Positions 9,547 to 18,294 of a DNA stretch of 64,000 bases are shown here, piece after piece. Origin of the DNA: Gymnodinialimonas sp963832295. GTDB taxonomy: Bacteria > Pseudomonadota > Alphaproteobacteria > Rhodobacterales > Rhodobacteraceae. The stretch spans positions 1,054,001 to 1,118,000 of the forward strand of contig CAWHTO010000001.1 in NCBI GenBank assembly GCA_963832295.1. Reading direction: 5' to 3'. The notes beneath the pieces are model-generated. The model searched no databases. It was not told the DNA's origin and saw nothing but the letters and a program-made list of their open reading frames with translations. Position numbers and translations under genes: made by a program. Numbering within the stretch: position 1 is the stretch's first letter; every line of letters starts with the position of its first letter.

Positions 9547-10092
9547 ATGCGCAATATCTCAAAGACAGTCGCGACCGTCGTCGCCGCTGCAACCCTGCTT
9601 TTGGCCCCGGCAGCGTCCGCCCAAGACGCGGAGGAGTCGGAATATGTTCAGGCTCTCATGACGTCGATGAACCAATTGTCCGTGCGCTTCAATCGGGAGG
9701 TATGTGGATTCATCCTGCAGGATGCGCAGGGTAACTATTCCTCTACCAAAGTGTCCTGGGGTGGCGAAGCCAACTGCGCGTCCTTGCCGATCGAGCCGGG
9801 AGTGAGGCCGGTGTCGTCATGGCACACCCATGCCGCCTGGGGCCTGGGCTACGACGGAGAAGTGCCGTCTATTCAAGACGTTGAAGGTGACATGCGGTTT
9901 GGTGTGAACGGTTGGATCGCCACACCCGGTGGCCGACTGTGGTACGTGAACGGCACCACCGGATTCATCACGCAGGCGTGCGGGCGCGGTTGCTTACCCT
10001 CTGATCCTGACTTTTACCCGGAGGAGCATGGGCCAGTCGGTGAAACGTACTCGCTGGACGGATTGTACCAGCGGTTCAATCGCTGGCGCTGA
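9547..10092 (+). CDS. Secreted DUF4329-type JAMM-like protein
   Basis: A 181-residue protein with an N-terminal Sec signal peptide (hydrophobic core VATVVAAATLLLAPA, likely cleavage after ASA). The mature part carries REVCGFI, then SSWHTHAAWG and PSIQDVEGD. Together these give the E...HxH...S/PxxD arrangement of JAMM/MPN metal-dependent peptidases as seen in DUF4329 proteins. A zinc-binding hydrolase in the periplasm is inferred. Several cysteines may form disulfides. It is monocistronic. The family assignment is by motif only. Confidence 0.65.
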   Translation: MRNISKTVATVVAAATLLLAPAASAQDAEESEYVQALMTSMNQLSVRFNREVCGFILQDAQGNYSSTKVSWGGEANCASLPIEPGVRPVSSWHTHAAWGLGYDGEVPSIQDVEGDMRFGVNGWIATPGGRLWYVNGTTGFITQACGRGCLPSDPDFYPEEHGPVGETYSLDGLYQRFNRWR

Positions 10093-10176
10093 TCCGGGAT
10101 TAGAGTTTTATTCGGCTAGCAGACCAAGGGTTCCGGCGCGCGAAAAGTGCCTGGAGCCCATTCCCGCAATCCCGGC

Positions 10177-13014
10177 CTATTCGGCCGCCTCCATATAATC
10201 CTCCAGGGGCGGGCAGGTGCAGATCAGATTGCGGTCGCCTGCGACATTGTCCACGCGGTTCACGGGGGGCCAGTATTTGTCGACCCTGAACGCACCGGGA
10301 GGGAAGCAGCCTTGCTCACGACTGTAGGTGCGATCCCAGTCGCGGACCAGGTCCTCCATCGTGTGGGGCGCGTTGTGTAGCGCGCTTCGATCAGCCGCAA
10401 TCGTGCCTGCCTCAACCTCCGCTATTTCTGCGCGGATCGCCTGCATGGCGGTCACGAACCGATCAAGCTCTGCCTTCGGCTCGGATTCGGTGGGCTCCAC
10501 CATCAGAGTGCCTGATACGGGCCAGGACATCGTGGGCGCGTGGAAGCCGTGGTCCATCAGACGCTTGGCGATATCATCGACGGTAATACCCGCCTCCGCG
10601 AAGGGGCGGGTATCGAGGATGCATTCATGTGCCACGCGCCCGGTTTTTCCCTTGAAAAGAATGGCATAGTCGGAACTGAGCTGCTTCGCTATGTAGTTGG
10701 CGTTCAAGATCGCTACCTTGGTGGCCTGGGTAATCCCCTTGCCGCCCATCAGGTGCACATAGGCGTATGAAATCGGCAGGATCGATGCCGAGCCATAGGG
10801 CGCGGCCGAGACGGGACCCTGGGTGCCACCGGTTTCAGGATGACCCGGCAGGTGAGGCGCAAGATGCGCTTTGACGCCAATCGGCCCCATGCCGGGGCCA
10901 CCGCCACCGTGAGGGATGCAGAAGGTCTTGTGCAGGTTCAGGTGGCTGACATCGGCACCCAGATCACCCGGCTTCGACAGGCCGACCATGGCATTCAGGT
11001 TTGCGCCATCGAGGTAGACCTGACCGCCAAACTCATGTGTGATCGTGCAGATGTCGCGCACAGTTTCCTCAAACACGCCGTGCGTGGACGGATAGGTGAT
11101 CATGCAGGCGGCCAGGTTATCGCCCGCCGCCGAGGCCTTGGAGCGGAAATCCTCCACGTCGATATCCCCGTTCTCGGCCACTTTCACGACGACGACCTGC
11201 ATGCCCGCCATCTGCGCGGAGGCAGGGTTCGTGCCGTGGGCAGAGACCGGGATCAGGCAGATATTCCGTGCCGTGTCGCCTTGCGCCCGGTGATAGGCCG
11301 CGATGGTCAGAAGTCCCGCATATTCGCCCTGAGCGCCGGAGTTCGGCTGCATCGACATGGCGTCGTAACCCGTGATCTCACACAGTTTCGCGCCGAGGTC
11401 TTCGAGCATCTCGGCATAGCCCTCTGCCTGATCCGCGGGCGCGAAAGGGTGCAGCGCGCCGAATTCGGGCCAGGTGACGGGCATCATCTCTACCGCGGCG
11501 TTCAGCTTCATGGTGCAGGAGCCGAGCGGGATCATGGCGCGGTCCAACGCCAGGTCACGGTCTGACAGGCGGCGCATGTACCGCATCATTTCCGCCTCGG
11601 CGCGGTTCATGTGGAAGATCGGGTGGGAGAGGAAGTCCGTCGTGCGCTGCTGCGCGTCGGGGATGGCCGGAGCGTTCTGCGCCGGGGCCAGATCGACGCC
11701 AAAAGCGGCGCAGACGGCCTCCAGATGCGCGTCCGTTGTGACCTCATCCACAGAGATGCCGATGCCGTCGGTCCCCACGTCGCGCAGGTTGATCCCACGC
11801 GCGACGGCCGCGGCCATGATCCGCGATTGCCTGTCGCCGACATGGAGGGTGATGGTATCAAAGAAGCTTTCGTTGTCCGGAGGATAGCCGCCCGCCCGCA
11901 GGCTTTCGGCCAAACGCGCGGCTCGAAGATGCACGCGCTCTGCAATGGCGCGCAGGCCGAGAGGGCCGTGGAAGACAGCATAGAAACTTGCCATGACGGC
12001 GAGCAGCGCCTGCGCGGTGCAGACGTTGGAGGTGGCTTTCTCTCGCCGGATATGCTGCTCGCGCGTTTGCAGCGACAGGCGGTAGGCCTGACGGCCGTGA
12101 CTGTCGACGGAGACCCCGACGATCCGCCCCGGCAATGCGCGCTTGAGCGCATCGCGGCAGGACATGAAGCCAGCGTGTGGGCCTCCGTATCCCAACGGCA
12201 CCCCAAAGCGCTGCGCCGAGCCGACGGCAATGTCAGCGCCCATGGCACCGGGTTCTTTGACCAGCGTCAACGCCAGAAGATCTGTGGCGACTATGGCCAG
12301 CGCCTTGGCCTGATGCAGCGCGTCGATCAGGGCAGATGGGTCCGCCAACCCGCCAAAGGTGCCCGGATACTGAAAGATCGCGGCAAAGACCGCGTCCGGC
12401 TGCAACGCCTCGGGTGTGCCGATGATGACCTCAATCCCCAACGGGGCGGCGCGCGTCTCGATCACGGCGATCGTCTGCGGATGGCAGCTCTCATCCACAA
12501 AGAACGCGCGCGCCTTGGATTTCCCGGCACGTTGCGCCATGACCATCGCCTCGGCTGCCGCCGTGGCCTCGTCCAGCAGGGAGGCGTTGGCTACCTCCAG
12601 TCCCGTCAGGTCCGACACCATGGTCTGGAAGTTCAGAAGCGCCTCAAGCCGACCCTGCGCGATCTCCGGCTGGTAGGGGGTGTAGGCAGTGTACCAGGCC
12701 GGATTTTCCAACACATTACGCTGGATCGCTGGCGGGGTATGAGTGCCAAAATACCCCTGGCCGATCATCGAAACCATTGGCTTGTTCTTTGCCGCGATGC
12801 TCCGCATATGATCCAGCAACTCCGCCTCGGACAGAGCCGGCCAAGCCAGCGCGCGATCCTGCCGGATCGAAGCAGGCACCGTGTCGTCGATCAACGCATC
12901 AAGGCTGTCGGCCCCCACCGAGCGCAGCATCTGCGCCATCTCGGTCGGCGAGGGTCCAATGTGGCGGCGGTTGGCGAAATCAGTCGGGTCGTAGTCGGTG
13001 GTCGTCCAGGTCAT
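10177..13014 (-). CDS. gcvP: Glycine dehydrogenase (decarboxylating), P protein
   Basis: PLP-dependent P protein of the glycine cleavage system. It decarboxylates glycine and transfers the aminomethyl group to the lipoyl arm of GcvH. The protein is 945 aa from the chosen ATG (MTWTTTDYDP), which has GGAG 6 nt upstream; the frame is open to 13047. The PLP lysine region reads HLNLHKTFCIPHGGGGPG, and both fused halves are present. It is the last gene of gcvT-gcvH-gcvP and is controlled by the glycine riboswitch upstream of gcvT. Confidence 0.96.
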   Translation of the reverse strand: MTWTTTDYDPTDFANRRHIGPSPTEMAQMLRSVGADSLDALIDDTVPASIRQDRALAWPALSEAELLDHMRSIAAKNKPMVSMIGQGYFGTHTPPAIQRNVLENPAWYTAYTPYQPEIAQGRLEALLNFQTMVSDLTGLEVANASLLDEATAAAEAMVMAQRAGKSKARAFFVDESCHPQTIAVIETRAAPLGIEVIIGTPEALQPDAVFAAIFQYPGTFGGLADPSALIDALHQAKALAIVATDLLALTLVKEPGAMGADIAVGSAQRFGVPLGYGGPHAGFMSCRDALKRALPGRIVGVSVDSHGRQAYRLSLQTREQHIRREKATSNVCTAQALLAVMASFYAVFHGPLGLRAIAERVHLRAARLAESLRAGGYPPDNESFFDTITLHVGDRQSRIMAAAVARGINLRDVGTDGIGISVDEVTTDAHLEAVCAAFGVDLAPAQNAPAIPDAQQRTTDFLSHPIFHMNRAEAEMMRYMRRLSDRDLALDRAMIPLGSCTMKLNAAVEMMPVTWPEFGALHPFAPADQAEGYAEMLEDLGAKLCEITGYDAMSMQPNSGAQGEYAGLLTIAAYHRAQGDTARNICLIPVSAHGTNPASAQMAGMQVVVVKVAENGDIDVEDFRSKASAAGDNLAACMITYPSTHGVFEETVRDICTITHEFGGQVYLDGANLNAMVGLSKPGDLGADVSHLNLHKTFCIPHGGGGPGMGPIGVKAHLAPHLPGHPETGGTQGPVSAAPYGSASILPISYAYVHLMGGKGITQATKVAILNANYIAKQLSSDYAILFKGKTGRVAHECILDTRPFAEAGITVDDIAKRLMDHGFHAPTMSWPVSGTLMVEPTESEPKAELDRFVTAMQAIRAEIAEVEAGTIAADRSALHNAPHTMEDLVRDWDRTYSREQGCFPPGAFRVDKYWPPVNRVDNVAGDRNLICTCPPLEDYMEAAE

Positions 13015-13112
13015 AGCGGGCTCCATTGGCCAGTGCTCTCGGCGCATGCTCGTTCATCTTGCGAGATACAACTCCGGGGTGTGCGGCGCCTGCGCCGCGA
13101 GGGGCAGCGCCC

Positions 13113-13475
13113 CTATTCCCCGATGTGATCGTTGTATTCGTCTTCGGTCATGTACTCGTCCAACGCCTCGGCGCTCTCGACCTTGATCTTAAAGAACCAG
13201 GCGGCCCCCATGGCATCCTCGTTCACAAGCGCGGGCTTGTCGGCGAGCGCTTCGTTGACCTCCACGATTTCACCGTCCAGTGGCGCGATGATATCGGAGG
13301 CGGCTTTCACGCTCTCGATCACCACGATCTCATCGCCTTTTGAAACCTGCGTCTCGATCTCGGGCAATTCGACATAGACAACGTCGCCCAGTTGCGTGGC
13401 GGCGTGTTCCGTGATGCCGACAGTGATGATGTTGCCATCAGCTGACAGCCATTCGTGGTCTTCGGTGAATTTCAT
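13113..13475 (-). CDS. gcvH: Glycine cleavage system H protein
   Basis: A 120-residue lipoyl carrier that shuttles the aminomethyl intermediate between P, T and L proteins. The lipoylation lysine lies in ESVKAASD around residue 60. The N-terminus MKFTEDHEWL and C-terminal YMTEDEYNDHIGE are standard. It sits between gcvT (29 nt away) and gcvP (about 100 nt away) on the same strand. Confidence 0.96.
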   Translation of the reverse strand: MKFTEDHEWLSADGNIITVGITEHAATQLGDVVYVELPEIETQVSKGDEIVVIESVKAASDIIAPLDGEIVEVNEALADKPALVNEDAMGAAWFFKIKVESAEALDEYMTEDEYNDHIGE

Positions 13476-13504
13476 GAGGGATCTCCGCTTTTGAAATTGG
13501 GAAT

Positions 13505-14609
13505 TTAGCGTTTGTAGCCGGGGGGTGTGAACGGCAGTTTGGTTTGCGTGACGGGCAGGCGCTTGCCGCGGACCTCGCCGAACAAGGTGATGTCGCGCGG
13601 CGTGGCGGCGTCAATCAGAGCCAGCGCCATAGGCGCGCCAAGGGTCGGACCAAACCCGCCGGAGGTAATTGTGCCGATGGGGTCGGTTGCGATTTCATCT
13701 GCATAGATTGCCACGCCCGCGCGCATCGGCGCGCGACCTTCCGGCAGCAGGCCCACCCGACGGCGAGGTGCGCCGCTCGCGATCTGGTTCAGCACCGCCT
13801 CCGCTCCAGGAAAGCCACCCGCCCGCGCACCGCCTGTGCGACGGATCTTGCCGATGGCCCAGGCCTGTCCGGCCTCCACCGGGCTGATGCCGGTGTCCAT
13901 GTCCTGCCCGTAAAGCGGCAATCCCGCCTCCAGACGCAGCGAATCCCGCGCGCCGAGACCTACGGGCGCGACCCGCTCGTCCGCCAGCAGCGCGCGCGCG
14001 AAGGCCTCAGACCGCTCATTCGGGATAGATATCTCATACCCGTCTTCGCCGGTGTAGCCGGATCTGCTGATCCACACCTCGGTCCCGTCCCACGTCATCC
14101 GGGCGCTGTCCATGAAGCGCATGGCCGCCACCTCGGGGATCAGATCTGCCAGCGCTGCCTCGGCCCTGGGTCCTTGCAGGGCCAGCAATGCGCGGTCCTC
14201 GATGACATCCACGTCATCAATATGCGCCCTCAGATGCGCTATGTCGCCATCCTTGCAGCCTGCATTCACGACAAGAAACAAACCACCCGGCACGCGCGCG
14301 ATCATCAGATCATCCAGCACGCCGCCCGCGTCATTGGTGAAAAACCCATAGCGCTGCCGGCCCACGTCCAGCCCAAGCACATCCACAGGCACCAGCGTCT
14401 CCAGCGCGACGTCGGCGCCTGCGGGCAGCATGACCTGACCCATATGGCTGACGTCGAACAGCCCCGCGTTCTCGCGCGTCCACTGGTGCTCTGCCATAAC
14501 GCCCGCTGAATATTGCACAGGCATCGCGTCAGCCGGCAAAACCGACGAATTTACCGCCCAGTTCAGCGTGCAAATCGGCCAGCACCAGTGTCTTGAGATC
14601 GTCAGTCAT
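13505..14609 (-). pseudogene. gcvT: Glycine cleavage T protein (aminomethyltransferase), single-base frameshift near the N-terminus
   Basis: Tetrahydrofolate-dependent aminomethyltransferase of the glycine cleavage system. The start at 14609 gives MTDDLKTLVLADLHAELGG and then KFVGFAG, followed at once by TGA. The remainder (AMPVQYSAGVMAEHQWTREN to the end) is in the next frame. Removing one G near 14530 restores FAGYAMPVQY, the normal family sequence, and the total of 1105 nt is 3n+1. The rest of the protein is intact (GYTGEDGYEIS and other folate-binding segments). Since the operon and riboswitch are otherwise intact, a sequence error is at least as likely as inactivation. Confidence 0.88.
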
Positions 14610-14670
14610 TTCGCCCCGCCCATATCTGCATCAGCCACACCGGCCCGAAACGGACCTGTGCCAAGTGATG

Positions 14671-14832
14671 CCCCCTCTGTCCGTTCGCCTGAGATCGTTA
14701 TCCCTTCGGCGGAGGGCACGCGCCCTCACTCTCCAGAGTATCGTCGCACCACAGGTCCTTTTGCCTGAGAGATTACCGGGGCGGTTGCTCCTTCGGCCCA
14801 ATTGCATCCGGTGGTCCGGCGACAAGAGAGTC
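14671..14832 (-). promoter_or_regulatory. Tandem glycine riboswitch upstream of gcvTHP
   Basis: On the minus strand two glycine aptamers follow each other. The first contains GCCGAAGGAGCAACCG and TCTCAGGCAAAAGGAC; the second contains TGGAGAG, GCCGAAGGGATAACG and CTCAGGCGAACGGAC. This is the standard cooperative pair, placed 60 nt before the gcvT start, and it should switch on expression when glycine is high. Confidence 0.92.
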
Positions 14833-14918
14833 TCCCTGTGATGGGATCAGGATACATGGACGCGGGCCATGATCAAGGGGTCTTGATAGCGCTCCTCAAT
14901 TGCCCCATTCGGGACCGC

Positions 14919-15458
14919 ATGATTGATCCCTACTTTTTCGGCTATGGCAGCCTGGTGAACCGTCAAACCCACGCCTATCCGCGGGCGGTCCACGCGGAGG
15001 TGCACGGGTGGCAGCGGTTCTGGCGCGGTACCGGGTTGCGCAAAGTGGCGTTTCTGTCGGCGGAGCCAGCGTCAGGGGGGGTGATCAAGGGCTTGATCGC
15101 TGCCCGTTCCGGAAACGATTGGGCGGCACTTGATCTGCGCGAAGAGGCCTACATCCGCCACAGGGTCAAGGACATCAGCCATGTTCATGGTGATCTGGAT
15201 GTGCAGATCTATTCCGTCGCATCACAACATCTGGATGGGGGCAGTCACCCGATCCTGCTGAGCTATCTGGATACCGTCATTCAAGGCTACCTGCACGAAT
15301 ACGGGGAAGACGGCGCGCGGGATTTCTTCGATACAACAGGCGGTTGGGACACGCCGATCACACACGACCGCGCAGACCCGGTCTATCCCCGTGCCACACG
15401 GCTGACCGATGCGGAACGTGCCTTCGTCGATGACAATCTGGCTCGTGTCACCACCTAG
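14919..15458 (+). CDS. Gamma-glutamylcyclotransferase-like protein (AIG2/GGCT fold)
   Basis: A 179-residue protein with the FFGYGSLVNRQTH glycine-rich loop typical of the gamma-glutamylcyclotransferase (BtrG/AIG2) fold, followed by a repeated beta pattern. Members cyclise gamma-glutamyl amines or peptides; the substrate here is not evident. The start at 14919 (MIDPYFFGYGSL) gives the family N-terminus, although the frame extends upstream into the riboswitch region. Its stop overlaps the stop of the convergent terB-like gene by 4 nt. Confidence 0.75.
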   Translation: MIDPYFFGYGSLVNRQTHAYPRAVHAEVHGWQRFWRGTGLRKVAFLSAEPASGGVIKGLIAARSGNDWAALDLREEAYIRHRVKDISHVHGDLDVQIYSVASQHLDGGSHPILLSYLDTVIQGYLHEYGEDGARDFFDTTGGWDTPITHDRADPVYPRATRLTDAERAFVDDNLARVTT

Positions 15459-15871
15459 AGCGTCAGGTGCCGTGCCCGCGCACCGCGCTCGATGGCGGCC
15501 GCGTGCAGGCGGTCGATGTTCAGGAAATGACGCAGTTCTTCGAGGAATCGCAGTTCCTGTTGAGCCAGTTTGCCGTCTGCTGCCGCCACATCGCAGGCCA
15601 AGGCATAGGCCGTCTCGAACAGGGCCTCGGGCAGCTCCTCCTTGACGAGGCCAAACAGCGCGTCCAGGCCGTCCTCCTCCTCGAAGAGATCAAAGACGAT
15701 GCCCGCCACCAGCCGCATCCGGTCCGCGTCATAGCTGCCGAAGACGGGCAGGAAGTTGACCATCTGCTCGATCGACAGCAACTCCGATGTGCGGATTGTC
15801 TCGTCTGATACCGAGATCCCGACCATGATCGCCACAAGCGAATCTTCCGGGGTGAAAATGTGATCTGTCAT
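15455..15871 (-). CDS. TerB-family (tellurite resistance-like) protein
   Basis: A 138-residue all-helical protein matching the TerB-like domain. It has repeated acidic helix pairs such as LVAIMVGISVSDETI and YALACDVAAADGKLAQQE, the latter a typical TerB acidic metal-binding loop. AGAGGACG precedes the ATG at 15871. The role in Rhodobacteraceae is unknown, and tellurite resistance is only the family name. It is convergent with the GGCT-like gene. Confidence 0.8.
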   Translation of the reverse strand: MTDHIFTPEDSLVAIMVGISVSDETIRTSELLSIEQMVNFLPVFGSYDADRMRLVAGIVFDLFEEEDGLDALFGLVKEELPEALFETAYALACDVAAADGKLAQQELRFLEELRHFLNIDRLHAAAIERGARARHLTL

Positions 15872-15975
15872 GGGGTTCGTCCTCTGTGCGGTCATGTGTC
15901 ATTTATTGACGGGGGACGTGTCAGACAATAGGTGCAGGGCCGGGCAATTTGACCCGTGCATCAGGATTTCTTCCC

Positions 15976-17556
15976 ATGACCGATCTGCGTGACGCTGCAA
16001 TGACCTCCAAGGCCTGGCCCTTCGAAGAGGCGCGGCGCGTGCTTAGCCGCTATGAAAGCGCCCCGCCGGAGAAGGGCTATGTGCTGTTCGAGACAGGGTA
16101 CGGCCCCAGCGGTCTGCCACATATCGGCACGTTTGGCGAAGTCCTGCGCACCACCATGGTGCGCCGTGCGTTCGAGGTGCTCAGCGATATCCCGACGCGA
16201 ATGATCTGTTTCTCCGACGATCTCGACGGCATGCGCAAGGTGCCGGGCAATGTGCCCAATGCGGACAGCCTGACCGAGCATCTGCAACGCCCGCTGACCT
16301 CCGTACCCGATCCCTTCGGCACTCACGACAGTTTCGGCGATCACAACAACGCCATGCTGCGGCGGTTTCTGGACACCTTCGGGTTCGAGTATGATTTCAT
16401 TTCGGCCACCGAGTTCTACAGCACGGGCCAGTTCGATGAGATCCTCAGGCGCGCGGTGGAGCGCTATGACGACATCATGAAAGTGATGCTCAAAAGCCTC
16501 CGCGAGGAGCGCCGCCAGACCTATTCCATCTTCCTGCCGATCCATCCGGAAACGGGGCGGGTTCTGTATGTGCCGATGACATCGGTGAACGCGCGTGACT
16601 ACACCGTGACTTTCGACGACGAAGAGGGCCGCGAATGGACGCTTCCGGTGACCGGAGGCAATGTGAAATTCCAGTGGAAGCCTGATTTCGGCGCGCGATG
16701 GGCTGCGTTGGGTGTGGATTTTGAGATGTACGGCAAGGATCATTCCACCAATACGCCGATCTATTCCCGCATCTGCGAGATCCTCGGAACCAAGGCGCCC
16801 GAGACCTACAGCTATGAGCTGTTCCTGGACGAGGGCGGGCAGAAAATCTCCAAGACGTCCGGCAACGGCATCAGCATTGACGAATGGCTGACCTACGCCT
16901 CAACGGAATCGCTGTCGTATTTCATGTTCGCCAAGCCCAAGACGGCCAAGCGGATGCATTTCGATGTGATCCCCAAGGCCGTCGATGAGTATCACCAGCA
17001 ACTGCGCGCCTATGCGGGCCAGGATACTGCGCAGCGTCTTGCCAATCCGGTCTACCATATTCACGGCCACAACGTGCCCGCGTCCTCGATGATCGTCAGT
17101 TTCGCGATGCTCCTGAACCTCGCGTCCGTCTCCGGGGCCGCCGACAAAGAGGCGCTCTGGGGCTTCATCCGACGCTATGCGCCGGACGCCACGCCCGAGA
17201 CGCACCCCGATCTGGACCAGGCCGCGGGCTTTGCCGTTCGCTACTACAACGACTTCGTCAAGCCCACGCGCACCTTCCGCGTTGCCACCGACAAGGAGCG
17301 CGCGGCGATGGAGGATCTGATTGCACGCCTCAAAGCCTACGACGGCCCGGTGGAGGATGAAGCGATCCAAACCATCGTGTTCGCCGTCGGAAAGGCCCAC
17401 GCGTTTGAACCGCTGCGCGATTGGTTCAAGGCGCTTTACGAAGTGTGCCTCGGCGCGTCGCAGGGTCCGCGTTTTGGTGGGTTCATCGCACTTTACGGCG
17501 TGGAGGAGACGATCACGCTGATGGAAGACGGCCTGGCAGGCAAACTTGCGGGCTGA
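15976..17556 (+). CDS. lysK: Lysyl-tRNA synthetase, class I
   Basis: Charges tRNA-Lys with lysine. This is the archaeal-type class I enzyme used by alphaproteobacteria instead of class II LysS. The HIGH-like motif is GLPHIGTFG near residue 50, and the KMSKS-like motif is KISKTSGNG near residue 290. It is 526 aa from the ATG at 15976 (MTDLRDAAM), typical for the family; an in-frame start at 15949 is weaker. Confidence 0.95.
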   Translation: MTDLRDAAMTSKAWPFEEARRVLSRYESAPPEKGYVLFETGYGPSGLPHIGTFGEVLRTTMVRRAFEVLSDIPTRMICFSDDLDGMRKVPGNVPNADSLTEHLQRPLTSVPDPFGTHDSFGDHNNAMLRRFLDTFGFEYDFISATEFYSTGQFDEILRRAVERYDDIMKVMLKSLREERRQTYSIFLPIHPETGRVLYVPMTSVNARDYTVTFDDEEGREWTLPVTGGNVKFQWKPDFGARWAALGVDFEMYGKDHSTNTPIYSRICEILGTKAPETYSYELFLDEGGQKISKTSGNGISIDEWLTYASTESLSYFMFAKPKTAKRMHFDVIPKAVDEYHQQLRAYAGQDTAQRLANPVYHIHGHNVPASSMIVSFAMLLNLASVSGAADKEALWGFIRRYAPDATPETHPDLDQAAGFAVRYYNDFVKPTRTFRVATDKERAAMEDLIARLKAYDGPVEDEAIQTIVFAVGKAHAFEPLRDWFKALYEVCLGASQGPRFGGFIALYGVEETITLMEDGLAGKLAG

Positions 17557-17620
17557 AACTTTTCGCGATCGCACTACGTTTATTCAAATCATCACGTGTT
17601 CTTGATCTCAGGAGACTTCC

Positions 17621-18064
17621 ATGATCCGCATTATCGCCCTGTCCGTATTTCTCGCGCTTGGCCTTGGCGTGATCGCCGCTTTCATCGCGCCGCGCGCCGT
17701 CGCCGCGCAAGAGGTTTTGCAATCCAACCCGGCGATTGAGGCCGTCATCGGCAATCAGCTAGATGCCTTCCGGCGGCAGGACGTGCCGGACGCATGGCAA
17801 TACGCCAGCCCGACCATTCAGAGCATCTTCGGCGACCCGCAGGCCTTTGGCCGCATGGTTCAGGAGGCGTTTCCGATGGTCTGGGATCCGGCACGGACCG
17901 CGTTCATTGACCTTCAGGCCTTCGGGGGTCTGACGATCCAGCGGGTCGAGATCATCGATCAGGGCGGCAACACGCACTACCTCGGTTATGCGATGGTGGA
18001 AACGCCCGATGGCTGGCGCATCAACGGTGTCCAGATCCTGACTGCGCCTTCGGTCGCGGCATGA
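17621..18064 (+). CDS. DUF4864 secreted protein
   Basis: A 147-residue protein with a signal peptide (IIALSVFLALGLGVIAAFIA, cleavage likely after AVA) and a cystatin/NTF2-like mature domain (AIEAVIGNQLDAFRRQD, WQYASPTIQSIFGDP). This is the DUF4864 pattern common in Rhodobacteraceae. Function is unknown; export to the periplasm is inferred. AGGAGACTTCC precedes the ATG. Confidence 0.85.
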   Translation: MIRIIALSVFLALGLGVIAAFIAPRAVAAQEVLQSNPAIEAVIGNQLDAFRRQDVPDAWQYASPTIQSIFGDPQAFGRMVQEAFPMVWDPARTAFIDLQAFGGLTIQRVEIIDQGGNTHYLGYAMVETPDGWRINGVQILTAPSVAA

Positions 18065-18089
18065 CGTCCGTCAAATTATTCGCAGCCCG

Positions 18090-18104
18090 TTAACGCCCCC
18101 TTAA
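18090..18104. promoter_or_regulatory. CtrA-like binding site TTAA-N7-TTAA
   Basis: The sequence TTAACGCCCCCTTAA fits the full CtrA consensus. It lies 190 nt upstream of the beta-helix gene start at 18295 and just after the DUF4864 stop. Confidence 0.55.
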
Positions 18105-18294
18105 CCTCTCGGGCTTAGAGATATCCATGCAAGTGGGCTCACGTGCCGTTTCAACCGGTCGCGCCTGCATCAATTACAGACATTGCAACACAACCGAGGT
18201 GACCGTTCAGGGTGCCTTGATTGCCCCTGTTCCGGTCCAGGACACACGCGGGGCCCCTGAACAGGGACGCGCCCCGTGCCAAAAGGGGTACGAT

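Noticed and set aside
10840..13128. Long plus-strand ORFs over the gcvP region
   Set aside because: They are antisense shadows of gcvP, which has full family motifs on the minus strand.
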